From TMP-86 sp044226865 (lineage in GTDB: Bacteria > Pseudomonadota > Gammaproteobacteria > Steroidobacterales > Steroidobacteraceae), in assembly GCA_044226865.1 (NCBI GenBank), contig JBGAGE010000004.1:434001-498000 (forward strand): DNA of 64,000 bases, given 5' to 3'. The notes beneath the pieces are model-generated. The model had not been told where the DNA came from and did no database searches. It worked only from the letters and a program-made list of their open reading frames with translations. The number at the start of each line of letters is the position of its first letter. The stretch's first letter is position 1. Shown here one piece after another: positions 51,862-60,775 of this stretch. A program made the translations under genes and the position numbers.

Positions 51862-52271
51862 TAAAAGAAGCCGTCGAGAAACGCTTCCGCGGAATCCGAG
51901 ATGCCGACGATCTTGTCCGTGGCCTGGCGATAGAACTTGAAGTTCAATTCCGTCTCCGGCCGGCCATCCTTCCAATCATCCTGCGATTTGAGTTCGCGTC
52001 GCCCGAGCAGCCGTTTGGCCAGCGCCGTGCGCCGCACCGTGATGCTGACGCGCGGCGTCTGCCGTTCGACGCCGCGCCTCCTCGGCACGGCCTTGACGGC
52101 CGTGACCACGCCGCGTGCCACCAGCCCGCAACCGCCGGCATTCTCGCTGTGAAACACGTAGAGCGTGTCGCCCACACCAATGAGCTTGCCGCCGTACATG
52201 GTTTTCTGCGCCGCAAAGGTGAAGAGCTTCGCACGCGGATCATCGATTGCCGCCTTGATTGCGTATGCCAT
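51861..52271 (-). CDS. Small hypothetical protein, possible PUA/EVE-like fold
   Basis: 136 residues from the ATG at 52271 (after GGAGC). It opens AYAIKAAIDDPRAKLFTFAAQKTMYGGKLIGVGDTLYVFHSENAGGCGLVARGVV in pattern, a beta-rich 'need-to-be-moved and bind' module like PUA/EVE domains, and ends with a helical LNFKFYRQATDKIVGISDSAEAFLDGFF-type tail. I cannot assign a function. Divergent from the flavoprotein gene and convergent to yjdM. Confidence 0.55.
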   Translation of the reverse strand: MAYAIKAAIDDPRAKLFTFAAQKTMYGGKLIGVGDTLYVFHSENAGGCGLVARGVVTAVKAVPRRRGVERQTPRVSITVRRTALAKRLLGRRELKSQDDWKDGRPETELNFKFYRQATDKIVGISDSAEAFLDGFF

Positions 52272-52354
52272 GAAAGCCTGCTCCTGGCCGGAACCGCCAC
52301 GATACGCCGCTTCGCCGCGCTGTGGAATCAATCGCGGTTGCGCCGGCCATTGTG

Positions 52355-53815
52355 ATGGATAATGCACTCATGAGCGCCAACCCCTCGCCGCAATCGCCCG
52401 CCAGGACCGTGGTCATCGTCGGCGGCGGCTTCAGCGGGTCCCTGTTTGCATTGAAGTTGCATCGCCGCTGTCCGGACTGGCGCATCGTCATCGCCGAGCC
52501 CAAGAAGCGGCTGGGGCGGGGCGTGGCCTACGGCGCCTGCGCGCCGTCGCACCTGCTCAATGTGCCGGTGAGCCGCATGGAGATTGGCCTGACCCCCAGC
52601 TTCGCCGACTGGCTGCAGGGGCGGCGCGATCTGCTAGCCGATGCGCTGGTCGAAAGCGGCCTGGACCTCGCCTCCGCCTTCGTGCCGCGCCACCTGTTCG
52701 GTGATTACGTCGAGGAGCGCATCAACGAGGCACTCGACAGCCGCGCGCTCGTCGGCCTTTCCAGCGTGCGCGGCGAAGTGGTGCGCCTGCTCGCTGACCG
52801 TCGCGGCGTGTTGCTCAACGATGGGCGGCAGATCAGGGCCGATATCGTCGTGCTTGCCATGGGCAACCTGCCACCCCGGCCGCCGGCGGGTCCCGACTCC
52901 TGGCTGTACGACAGCGGTTTCTTCATCCCCGATCCTTGGGCGATGGATGCGTTCAGCGACATCGATCCGGATGAGCCCTTGCTGCTGATCGGCAGCGGCC
53001 TGACCACGGTGGATGTGGCGCTGCGCCTGCATGCCCAAGGACATCGCGGGCCCATGCTGGCGTTGTCGCGCCGCGGACTGACGCCGCGCACGCATGCCGC
53101 CGGCGGATCCTGGCCCGAATTCCTGCATGGCAGGATTCCCGCGTCCACGCGCGCACTGATGCGCATCCTGCGCGAACAGATCGCGCTCGCCGCCGAGCGC
53201 GGCATCGCCTGGCAGCGGGTGTTCGATGCGGCAAGGCCCGCCGTCCCGAGCATCTGGAACACCTGGAACCAGTTCCATCGCCGCCAGTTCCTGCGCCACC
53301 TGCGGCCGCGCTGGGACGTTCACCGGCATCGCATGGCGCCGCGTGTGGCCGCCGCCTTCGAGCGCCTGCAGGCGAACGGCGCGTTGCAGGTCCTGCCGGC
53401 GCGCATCGCCGCCTGCCGTCCCGCGGGACACCGGGTGGAGGTGAGCCTGCAGCAGCGTGGCGGGGATACCCGTACGTTCAGCGCCGGTCATGTGATCAAT
53501 TGCACCGGGCCCGGCGGTGACTTTGCGAAGATCGCCATCCCGCTGATCGCGGAACTGCGTGACCGCGGCCTGGCGGTGTCCGATCCCCTGGGCGTGGGAT
53601 TGGAGACGCGCGACTGCGCCGTCATCGACAGCAGCGGTGAGGCCTCATCCTGGCTGTTCGCCCTGGGCCCGCTGACGCGCCCGGCCTGGTGGGAGATCAC
53701 GGCGGTGCCCGAGATCAACCTGCAGATCGACCGGTTGGTGGCACAGTTGAGCAGCCCCGCCGCCGTGCCGCGCCTCACCGTGGCCGATTTCATGGACATG
53801 GGCGGCGGCATCTGA
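52355..53815 (+). CDS. FAD/NAD(P)-binding protein (COG4529-type)
   Basis: 486 residues. N-terminal Rossmann motif VVIVGGGFSGSLFALKL, a conserved RLGRGVAYG...HLLNVPVSRM block, DIVVLAMGN and a second dinucleotide-binding region LLLIGSGLTTVDVALRL. This family (NAD_binding_9/COG4529, MccC- and HcaR-neighbour) has no defined reaction; members are often near methylamine or amino-acid oxidation genes. ATG 52355 or 52370 may be the start. Convergent with the MttB-like gene. Confidence 0.8.
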   Translation: MDNALMSANPSPQSPARTVVIVGGGFSGSLFALKLHRRCPDWRIVIAEPKKRLGRGVAYGACAPSHLLNVPVSRMEIGLTPSFADWLQGRRDLLADALVESGLDLASAFVPRHLFGDYVEERINEALDSRALVGLSSVRGEVVRLLADRRGVLLNDGRQIRADIVVLAMGNLPPRPPAGPDSWLYDSGFFIPDPWAMDAFSDIDPDEPLLLIGSGLTTVDVALRLHAQGHRGPMLALSRRGLTPRTHAAGGSWPEFLHGRIPASTRALMRILREQIALAAERGIAWQRVFDAARPAVPSIWNTWNQFHRRQFLRHLRPRWDVHRHRMAPRVAAAFERLQANGALQVLPARIAACRPAGHRVEVSLQQRGGDTRTFSAGHVINCTGPGGDFAKIAIPLIAELRDRGLAVSDPLGVGLETRDCAVIDSSGEASSWLFALGPLTRPAWWEITAVPEINLQIDRLVAQLSSPAAVPRLTVADFMDMGGGI

Positions 53816-53828
53816 GCACCGCCGTCGG

Positions 53829-55385
53829 CTAGGGCTCGCCACCGCCGATCTGTTCGCGGCGCCGGCGCACGTAGGCATCCAGCTCTTCGGCGCGCTCAGG
53901 TGGAAGCGCCGGCTGTGCGTATTCCGCCAGTGCCTTCTGCCAGATGCCGGTGGCGCGTTGCGTGGCATCCTGCGCGCCCGCCAATTCCCAGCTTTCGTGG
54001 TTCTGCCAGTTCGACACCAGCGGCTGGTAGAAGGCGTGCTCGTAGCGCTGCAGGGTGTGGGCATCGCCGAAGAAATGCCCGCCCGTGGGGACGCGGGCGA
54101 TGGCATCCAGCGCGAGCTCCGCCGCGTCGATGCGTACGGGCTTCAGGAACTCCACCATCTGCTGCAGCATCTCCACATCGATCACCAGCTTCTCGTAGGA
54201 AGCTACCAGCCCGCCTTCCTGCCAGCCGGCGGCGTGATAGATCAGATGTCCTCCCCCCAGCAGCGCGCCCCACAGCGACATCTGCGTCTCGTAGGCGCCC
54301 TGCGCATCGCAGGCATTGGAGGCGCTGGCATTGGAAGTGCGATAGGGCAGGCGATAGCGGCGCGCGAGCTGGCCGCTGATGATGTTGGCCTTGGCATTTT
54401 CGGGCGTGCCGAAGGCCGGCGCGCCCGAGCGCATGTCCACATTGGAGGTGAAGGCGCCGTACATCACCGGCGCGCCCGGCCGCACGGCCTGCGCCAGCAC
54501 CACGCCGAACAACGCCTCGGCGTTCTGCTGTGCGAGCGCGCCGGCGAGCGACACCGGCGCCATCGCGCCCATGAGCGTGAACGGCGTGATCACCACGGGT
54601 TGGCCCAGCGAGGACATGGCCATCAGCCCTTCCGCCATGGCCTCATCGAAGCGCCGCGGGCTGTTCACCGAGATGATGGTGATCACGCCCGGGTCGGCTG
54701 CCATGGCTTCCACGGACACGCCGCGCGCGATGGCCATCATCGCGATGCCATCGCGCGCGCGGCCGGCGCCGATGGCGCTACAGTGGTAACACATGTCCGT
54801 GTAGGTCAGGTTGGCCCGGTAGGCATCCAGGTGGCGTGAATTGGCCGGCAGGTCGATGGGCGCGCACACCTGGTTGCCGAGCAGGTGAATCACGTTGAAA
54901 TACTGGGCCAGGCTCACCAGCTCCACATAGTCGCGGAAATTGCCGGCACGCCGCCCGCGCACGGCATCGTGCACGCTGGGCGGGCCGGCCACCAGGCCGA
55001 ACACCACTTCGTCGGCCCCGATCAGCAGCCGTTTGCCGGGGTTGCGGGAGGTGAGGGTGAAGGAGGAGGGCGCGCTGGTGAGCGCCTGCTCGATCAACTC
55101 AGGAGCGAGCCGCACATTGCCGGTGTTGTCGTCCACTTGCGCGCCGATGCGCCGCAGCGCCTCGCGTGCGGATGCGGACATCAATTCGATGCCGAGCTCG
55201 GCGAGGATGCGCAGCGAGGCCTGGTGGATGGCCTCGACCTGGTCGTCCGACAGCATGGCCAGTGGCGGATATGGATTGCGCACGCGTTGCCAGGGCAATT
55301 GCGGCAGGTGCCCGCCGGCTTGCCGGCGCGGCCGCGCGCCTTCGCGGCGGCGCGGCGTGAGTGGCGTGGGCGAATCGCTGTTCAT
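53829..55385 (-). CDS. MttB-like trimethylamine/glycine-betaine methyltransferase family protein (no pyrrolysine)
   Basis: 518 residues, full length for COG5598. The conserved blocks HQASLRILAELGIEL, ADEVVFGLVAGPPSVHDAVRG, GNQVCAPIDLP and GGGHLIYHAAGWQEGGLVASYEKLVIDVEMLQQM are present, and there is no in-frame amber codon, so it belongs to the non-pyrrolysine group that demethylates quaternary amines (glycine betaine, proline betaine, carnitine) onto a corrinoid protein. No corrinoid protein or MtrH-like gene is in the window. It is last in an operon with a secreted hydrolase and an MFS transporter. Confidence 0.85.
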   Translation of the reverse strand: MNSDSPTPLTPRRREGARPRRQAGGHLPQLPWQRVRNPYPPLAMLSDDQVEAIHQASLRILAELGIELMSASAREALRRIGAQVDDNTGNVRLAPELIEQALTSAPSSFTLTSRNPGKRLLIGADEVVFGLVAGPPSVHDAVRGRRAGNFRDYVELVSLAQYFNVIHLLGNQVCAPIDLPANSRHLDAYRANLTYTDMCYHCSAIGAGRARDGIAMMAIARGVSVEAMAADPGVITIISVNSPRRFDEAMAEGLMAMSSLGQPVVITPFTLMGAMAPVSLAGALAQQNAEALFGVVLAQAVRPGAPVMYGAFTSNVDMRSGAPAFGTPENAKANIISGQLARRYRLPYRTSNASASNACDAQGAYETQMSLWGALLGGGHLIYHAAGWQEGGLVASYEKLVIDVEMLQQMVEFLKPVRIDAAELALDAIARVPTGGHFFGDAHTLQRYEHAFYQPLVSNWQNHESWELAGAQDATQRATGIWQKALAEYAQPALPPERAEELDAYVRRRREQIGGGEP

Positions 55386-55391
55386 GCGGGA

Positions 55392-57197
55392 TCAGAAGGG
55401 CGCGAGGCGATCCACGGCCCGCGGCGTCGCCCCCTCATCGCCTTCATTTTTCTCCTCTCCCTGCGGCAGTTCAGCGGCCTTGGCGGTGCGGATGGACACC
55501 AGTCCTTGCGGATACAGGATGACTTGATTGTCGCCCGAGCCGTTCATGGTCGGCAGGAAATGCAGCTTGCCGCTGCTGCTCGTGTACGGCGTGAAATGAA
55601 AGCCCATGCGATACAGTTGCGTGTGCGCGTCCCAGCCACCGGCCGGCGGCGGCGAGCCATCACCGGCCTTGTCCAGCGCATAGCGCGCGGCCAGCAGGTC
55701 TGCGGTGAGTCCGCGGTGCAGCAACTGCACGCCCGCGTGCTCGCCGTGATGCTGGTACAGCAGGGCGATCTTGGCTAGATCATCCAGGGTGGGGTAGTAA
55801 CCCGCGTTGCACCACACGAGGCCCGCATGGCCGTCGGATTCGATGGTGCGCACCGCCGGCGCGTGCGCGATGCCGATGGGTTGCAGCACCTCGGTGGTCA
55901 CGAAATCCCACAGGTCCGCACCCGCGCCGCGCTTGGATTTCAGGTAGGCATCCAGCGCCGCGCCGAGTATGAAGAAATCCTGGTCGCGGTAGCGCCAGAC
56001 CTTGCCCGGCTCCCACGGGTACGGTTTCCATTGCGACAGCCGCGCGATTTTTTCCGCACGCGTCGGCGCCGTGTACCAGCCGTCGTAGTCGCCCTCGAGG
56101 TAGCCATCGAACCCATCGTTCGGATGCGTGTTGAAGGTGCCGGTGCCGCCGAATCCGCTGGCCATGTTGGATAGGTCGATGAGGCGGATGTGCTTGAACT
56201 TCTCCGGCAGCCCCGGCACCAGCTCCCCGGCATGCATCTCCAGCACTTGCGGGCCGTACAGTTGCGCCAGCCGCAGCATGGCCAGCGGCGCCGCCACGCT
56301 CTTCATGATGGAGCGCACGCCGAAGCGCATTTCCAGCGGATACGGGAAAGGCCCATACGGCGTCGGCGCATCCTGGTAATACAGCACGCCGTCGCGCACC
56401 AGCGCGGCATTCACGCGCCATTGCGGCTTCAATGGACCGCCGAAGCCATCCAACGTGCCGGGCGGCAGTGCGCGCGTCAGCTCCCGCCACGGCCGCGCGG
56501 GCAGGCGTCGAGCGGATTCCGCATCGAACTCGCGGCGATCAGCCTGCAAGGCGGCCGCATCGTCCGGCGAGAGCCGCGCGTTGCTGCTGCCCCAGCTGAT
56601 GAAATGCTGGTGCAGCAAGTACGGCGCCGTTTGCTGCACGAACTGCACGCGTACCTGGCTCACTTGCGTGCCGCGGTAGAGAAATGTGGCAAGGCCCTGG
56701 TGCGCGTGGTTCTCGGTGTCGTTGACCAGCATGATGACGAATGCGCCGCGCGACCAGCCGTCATCCGCAGGTTCGCGCCATACCTTGCCCGGCTGCGCGA
56801 TCACGCTCCAGTAGCTGCGCGGCGTCCGAGGATCGGTGTCCGCGAGGATCCGACCGCGCTCCACCGGCACGAGCGCATCGCCTTGCGTGAACAGCGCCAG
56901 TTGAACCGCGGGAAACAGGCGCGCGTCACGACCCTGGATGAGCGGGTGCTCGATGGCCGGCTGGGAGCGCAGCAGCGCGCGCGACAGCGACAGCACCCCG
57001 TGGAACGGCGCTGCCGGCCGCGCGTCCGGTCCCGGCGCGAAGGCGGCGTTGTCGACCGGCGCGGCGGCGGGCGCGCCGATGTGCCTGCGCGGCAGCAGAT
57101 CGGATGCCGGTCCTGCGTGCAGGAGAACCGGCGCAAGGCCGATGGCCAGCACCAGGAAGGTCAGTTTCGATCGGGCGCGAACGCGGGTGGGCATCAT
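55392..57197 (-). CDS. Secreted serine hydrolase of the beta-lactamase/esterase family, large form
   Basis: 601 residues. Signal peptide (SKLTFLVLAIGLAPVLLHAG) then a PF00144-type domain with SIMK as SxxK (about 296-299), YRD in place of YxN, and a roughly 230-residue N-terminal extension. The altered second motif suggests an esterase or amidase rather than a beta-lactamase. The start ATG at 57197 overlaps the stop of the MFS gene (ATGA), and the MttB gene starts 6 bases after its stop, so the three are one operon. Confidence 0.85.
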   Translation of the reverse strand: MMPTRVRARSKLTFLVLAIGLAPVLLHAGPASDLLPRRHIGAPAAAPVDNAAFAPGPDARPAAPFHGVLSLSRALLRSQPAIEHPLIQGRDARLFPAVQLALFTQGDALVPVERGRILADTDPRTPRSYWSVIAQPGKVWREPADDGWSRGAFVIMLVNDTENHAHQGLATFLYRGTQVSQVRVQFVQQTAPYLLHQHFISWGSSNARLSPDDAAALQADRREFDAESARRLPARPWRELTRALPPGTLDGFGGPLKPQWRVNAALVRDGVLYYQDAPTPYGPFPYPLEMRFGVRSIMKSVAAPLAMLRLAQLYGPQVLEMHAGELVPGLPEKFKHIRLIDLSNMASGFGGTGTFNTHPNDGFDGYLEGDYDGWYTAPTRAEKIARLSQWKPYPWEPGKVWRYRDQDFFILGAALDAYLKSKRGAGADLWDFVTTEVLQPIGIAHAPAVRTIESDGHAGLVWCNAGYYPTLDDLAKIALLYQHHGEHAGVQLLHRGLTADLLAARYALDKAGDGSPPPAGGWDAHTQLYRMGFHFTPYTSSSGKLHFLPTMNGSGDNQVILYPQGLVSIRTAKAAELPQGEEKNEGDEGATPRAVDRLAPF

Positions 57198-58513
57198 GAG
57201 GCTTGGCTCCCGGAAAGACCGGCGCTCAGGCGCGCATGCCGCGTCTCCGGCGCCCAAAGATAACAGGCGACCCCTCCGAAGGCGAGAACGGCCACGCAGG
57301 CGCCGAGCGCCGCATGCACACCATAGTTCGCCACCACCAGGGGCATGAGGAACGTGCTGATGGCAGAGCCGATGCGGCTGGCAGCGATGGCCATGCCGAT
57401 GCCGCTGGCGCGCACGTCGGTGGTGAACAGTTCGGGCAGGTACACGTACACGAGATTGGTCGAAGCAGAGAGCACGCCCGCGAACAGCGCGAACAGGGCG
57501 ATGGTCACGATGGCGGGTGGCGAGTCGGCCAGGGTCAGGATCAGCATGGCGCCGGCCGCCAGGGCGAAGCCGCCGATCAGGAATTGCCGCCGCGAGATCG
57601 AATCGACGATGAACATGCCGGCGACCGCGCCAGCCACCAGCGATACGTTGTACAACACGCCGCCCAGGTGCTCATCGCGAACCTGCAGGGCGGCCAGCAC
57701 GCGCGAGACGAAGGTGCCCATGGCGAAATAGGGAATCACCTGGCAGACGAAGAAAATGCAGCCCACCAGCGTGCGTTTGCGCCACCTGGGCGAGAGCAAC
57801 TCGGCCCAGCGCCCCTGCGTGCGTGCCGACGGCGGCTGCGCCGGCGGCGGTTGCACGTCGGCGCCGATGCGCTCGCGCACGATCCGCGCGGCTTCCTCGC
57901 TGCGTCCGTGCTGCGCCAGCCACAAGGGCGATTCGGGCAACCCGAGCCGCAGCGGCAGCACCAGCAGGCAGGGAACGGCGGCGACCACCAGCATCCAGCG
58001 CCAGGCGTCCGGGCCGCTGTCGCTCAACAACACCCCGACGATGAACGCGCAGGCGTAGCCGCCCGCCCAGGCGACCGACAGGGAACTCATGATCCTGCCG
58101 CGCACCGAGCGAGGCGTGAATTCGGTGAGCATGGCCTTGCTCACCACGTAATCGGTCCCCAGCAGGAAGCCGATGATCAGCCGCAGGATCAGCAGTTGCC
58201 AGCTGGCGCTCACCAGGAAGGGCAGCGCCGAAAAGAGGGAGAGCAGCAGCATGTTGTAGGCGAACACCGGCCGCCTGCCGTGTTGGTCCGCCACCGGGCC
58301 GGTGAGCAGCGCCCCGAAGAACAGCCCGAACAGGGAGGCCCCGCCCAGGAGGCCCAGCCACAATGGCGTGAGCTCGAGGTCCTTGCCGGCGAGCGACAGC
58401 GCAATGCCGATGCCGCCGAGGCCGAAGCCATCGCTGAACACACCGCCGACGGCGGCGGTCGCGACGCGCGCGTGAAAGGCCGTCAAGGGAGCATCGTCGT
58501 AGGCGAATTTCAA
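57194..58513 (-). CDS. MFS transporter (sugar/organic-acid transporter type)
   Basis: About 439 residues, twelve hydrophobic segments; MFS signature loops ADQHGRRPVFAYN and PELFTTDVRASGIGM are typical of the metabolite:H+ symporter/sugar transporter branch (as for aromatic acid or betaine transporters). No ATG lies near the start; TTG at 58513 (LKFAYDDAPLTAFHARV, matching homologue-like N-termini) is my choice, ATG 58615 the alternative. It is first in the operon hydrolase-MttB and is divergent from the HAD gene. Confidence 0.8.
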   Translation of the reverse strand: MKFAYDDAPLTAFHARVATAAVGGVFSDGFGLGGIGIALSLAGKDLELTPLWLGLLGGASLFGLFFGALLTGPVADQHGRRPVFAYNMLLLSLFSALPFLVSASWQLLILRLIIGFLLGTDYVVSKAMLTEFTPRSVRGRIMSSLSVAWAGGYACAFIVGVLLSDSGPDAWRWMLVVAAVPCLLVLPLRLGLPESPLWLAQHGRSEEAARIVRERIGADVQPPPAQPPSARTQGRWAELLSPRWRKRTLVGCIFFVCQVIPYFAMGTFVSRVLAALQVRDEHLGGVLYNVSLVAGAVAGMFIVDSISRRQFLIGGFALAAGAMLILTLADSPPAIVTIALFALFAGVLSASTNLVYVYLPELFTTDVRASGIGMAIAASRIGSAISTFLMPLVVANYGVHAALGACVAVLAFGGVACYLWAPETRHARLSAGLSGSQAS

Positions 58514-58656
58514 GTTGGTACCGCAGACCCCGGGGTGAAAGCACCCGCCCGCGCGGCTATTATGGTCGCGCGCCGGGAAACACGCCTCAATAATCACGAC
58601 TTCCGAACCATGCACCCATTGAACAACCCTTGGCCGGCGGGCCCGGCCGCACGCTG

Positions 58657-59307
58657 ATGGCTTGGAAGGGCATCATTTTCGATTGCGACGGCACCTTGGT
58701 GGACAGCGAGCGCATCGCCAATGAGGAGTTGATCGACTACCTGGCAGCGTTTGGCGTGCACTTGTCCATGGAAGAGTCGGCCGCGCGTTTCAACGGCGTG
58801 GAGATGAAGGATTCCGTGGCGCAAATCGAGCAGCTGCTGGGCGCGCCGCTGCCCGACGATTTCGTGCCCGCCATGCGCGCGCGGCTCGCGGCCGCCATCG
58901 AGCAGCGCCTGCAACCGGTGGCGGGTGTGCAGCGACTGATCGAATCCTTGAGCGTGCCGTATTGCATTGCCTCGAATGCGCCGCCGGACAAGATAGCGCT
59001 CAGCCTGGCGGTGACCGGGCTGGCGCAGGCCTTCCGCGGGCCGATCCACAGCGCCTATACGGTGGGCGCCTGGAAGCCCGACCCGGCGTTGTTCCTGCAT
59101 GCCGCGCGTGAGCTCGGCGTCGCGCCCTCGCAATGCGTGGTGATCGAGGACAGCCTCGCCGGCGTGCGTGCCGGGCTGGCGGCGGGGATGACGGTGTTCG
59201 CCTTCCAGCCGCATGGCCTCGATGCGCGGCTGCCGCCGCAGGCGACGATCTTCACCGATTTCGCCGATTTACATCATCGCTTCCGCAGGGCGGGCATGGC
59301 TGGCTGA
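58657..59307 (+). CDS. HAD-IA family phosphatase (phosphoglucomutase/glycolaldehyde-phosphatase-like)
   Basis: 216 residues. Four HAD motifs: DCDGTLVDSE (I, Asp nucleophile), SNAPP (II), K in GAWKPDPALF (III) and VIEDSLAGVRAG (IV), with an alpha cap domain. It resembles small sugar phosphatases such as YieH/YfbT. No signal peptide. The gene is followed at 74 bases by enoyl-CoA hydratase. Substrate unknown. Confidence 0.85.
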   Translation: MAWKGIIFDCDGTLVDSERIANEELIDYLAAFGVHLSMEESAARFNGVEMKDSVAQIEQLLGAPLPDDFVPAMRARLAAAIEQRLQPVAGVQRLIESLSVPYCIASNAPPDKIALSLAVTGLAQAFRGPIHSAYTVGAWKPDPALFLHAARELGVAPSQCVVIEDSLAGVRAGLAAGMTVFAFQPHGLDARLPPQATIFTDFADLHHRFRRAGMAG

Positions 59308-59380
59308 GGGGCGGGGCGGGCCCGCAAGCAGGCTGCGCAGCCGCTGTGCGCTTCGCTACAATCGGCTGCAGGAGGAATCC

Positions 59381-60169
59381 ATGGCGTCAGAACTTCATGT
59401 CGACATCCACGACGGCGTGGCGACGCTGACCATCGACCGGCCGCAGGTGCGCAATGCCTTGGACGCATCGCTGATCCGCGAGCTGAATGCCGCGCTGGAT
59501 TCCATCCAGCACCGCGAGAGCGGCGTGCGCGCCATGGTGCTCACCGGCAGCGGCACGGTGTTCTGCAGCGGCGTGGACCTGCATTCGGTGGACATTTCCA
59601 CTTCCGAAGCGCAGCAGCGCGCGCACGCGGAGATGCGCCGCTACATGGATCCGGTGATCCTGCGCTTGAGCGAGTTTCGCCTGCCGGTACTGGCCGCGGT
59701 GAACGGCGCCGCGGTGGGCGCCGGCATGAGCCTGGCGCTCGTCGCCGATATCATCGTGGCGGCCGAATCGGCATTTTTTGCACCCTCGTTCCTGCGCCTG
59801 GGCCTGGTGCCCGATGGCGGCATCATCTATCACCTGGCGCACCGCATCGGCGGTGGGCGCTCGCTGGCCTCGCTGCTGCTCGCCGAGCGCATCGATGCGC
59901 CCACGGCGTTGGAGTGGGGCCTTGCGTATGCGGTGGCGCCCGACGGCGACACCTTGGCGAGGACGCAGTCACTGGCTTTGAAGCTCGCGGCAGGCCCGGC
60001 CTGCGCCATCGCCAAGCTCCGCCTGCTGCACGCGACCGCCTTCAACAGCTCGCTCCGCCAGCACCTGCAGGCGGAGCAATTGGCGCAGCGCGACACGGTT
60101 GCCACCGGCGATTGCGTCGAGGGCGTGCGCGCCTTCTTCGAAAAGCGCACGCCGGCGTTCAAGAGCTAA
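59381..60169 (+). CDS. Enoyl-CoA hydratase/isomerase family protein
   Basis: 262 residues of the crotonase fold. Oxyanion-hole blocks are VFCSGVDLHSV and AAVNGAAVGAGMSLALVADI; the catalytic positions normally held by two glutamates map to PSFLRLGLVPDGG, where only one acidic residue is found, so isomerase or hydrolase chemistry is possible. RBS GGAGGAATCC is excellent. It would act on fatty or side-chain acyl-CoA in beta-oxidation. Confidence 0.85.
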   Translation: MASELHVDIHDGVATLTIDRPQVRNALDASLIRELNAALDSIQHRESGVRAMVLTGSGTVFCSGVDLHSVDISTSEAQQRAHAEMRRYMDPVILRLSEFRLPVLAAVNGAAVGAGMSLALVADIIVAAESAFFAPSFLRLGLVPDGGIIYHLAHRIGGGRSLASLLLAERIDAPTALEWGLAYAVAPDGDTLARTQSLALKLAAGPACAIAKLRLLHATAFNSSLRQHLQAEQLAQRDTVATGDCVEGVRAFFEKRTPAFKS

Positions 60170-60222
60170 CCGGGCCGTTCACGGCCTCGCCGGCCCGCAG
60201 CAGCCAGGCCGGCGCGGTTCGC

Positions 60223-60657
60223 TCATTCCGCCAGGACGACGCCCGAACCGCCCATTTCCGCAGGCATATCCTTCATCTTCGGCTTGCCGTCGCGGATGGG
60301 CAGTACCGTTTCCTGGTAATGCACGTGCACGCCGGGCTCGAATTTCAAGGTGGGCAGCATGGCGGCATACACATCGACCAGGCCGAGGGTGGGGTGGTCG
60401 GTGAACACGTGGCCGCCGCATTTGGTGCACCACTTGCGGTAGCTGATCGGCGTCTTGTTGAAAGTGCCGATCGAACCCGCTCCCTGGGTGATCTTCAAGG
60501 CCTCGGGTTTCCATAACGTGAACGCGTTGACGGGGCCGGCCGACCAGTGCCGGCACGAGGCGCAGTGGCAATAACCCATGCCGGCGGGGTCGCCGGTCAC
60601 CTGGAATTGGACTTCGCCACAAAAGCAGGCGCCTTTGTGGATGCTGGATTCACTCAT
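60223..60657 (-). CDS. GFA family protein (glutathione-dependent formaldehyde-activating enzyme-like)
   Basis: 144 residues. Zinc-binding motifs GACFCGEVQF, CHCASCRHW and CTKCGGHV are characteristic of the GFA (Mss4-like) fold. Family members include enzymes of uncertain function, despite the name. Start ATG 60657 is chosen. It is divergent from a cupin-AraC regulator that may control it. Confidence 0.9.
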   Translation of the reverse strand: MSESSIHKGACFCGEVQFQVTGDPAGMGYCHCASCRHWSAGPVNAFTLWKPEALKITQGAGSIGTFNKTPISYRKWCTKCGGHVFTDHPTLGLVDVYAAMLPTLKFEPGVHVHYQETVLPIRDGKPKMKDMPAEMGGSGVVLAE

Positions 60658-60775
60658 CGTGGGTCTCCTGGATGGATGCAAAATGGCTTCGAAGGCGCGT
60701 AGTCTAGGAACTGGCTGCGCGGGCGACATGACCCGCCCGCCGCCTCTGATGCTCGATCGTCCAGGAGAGCCTCAA

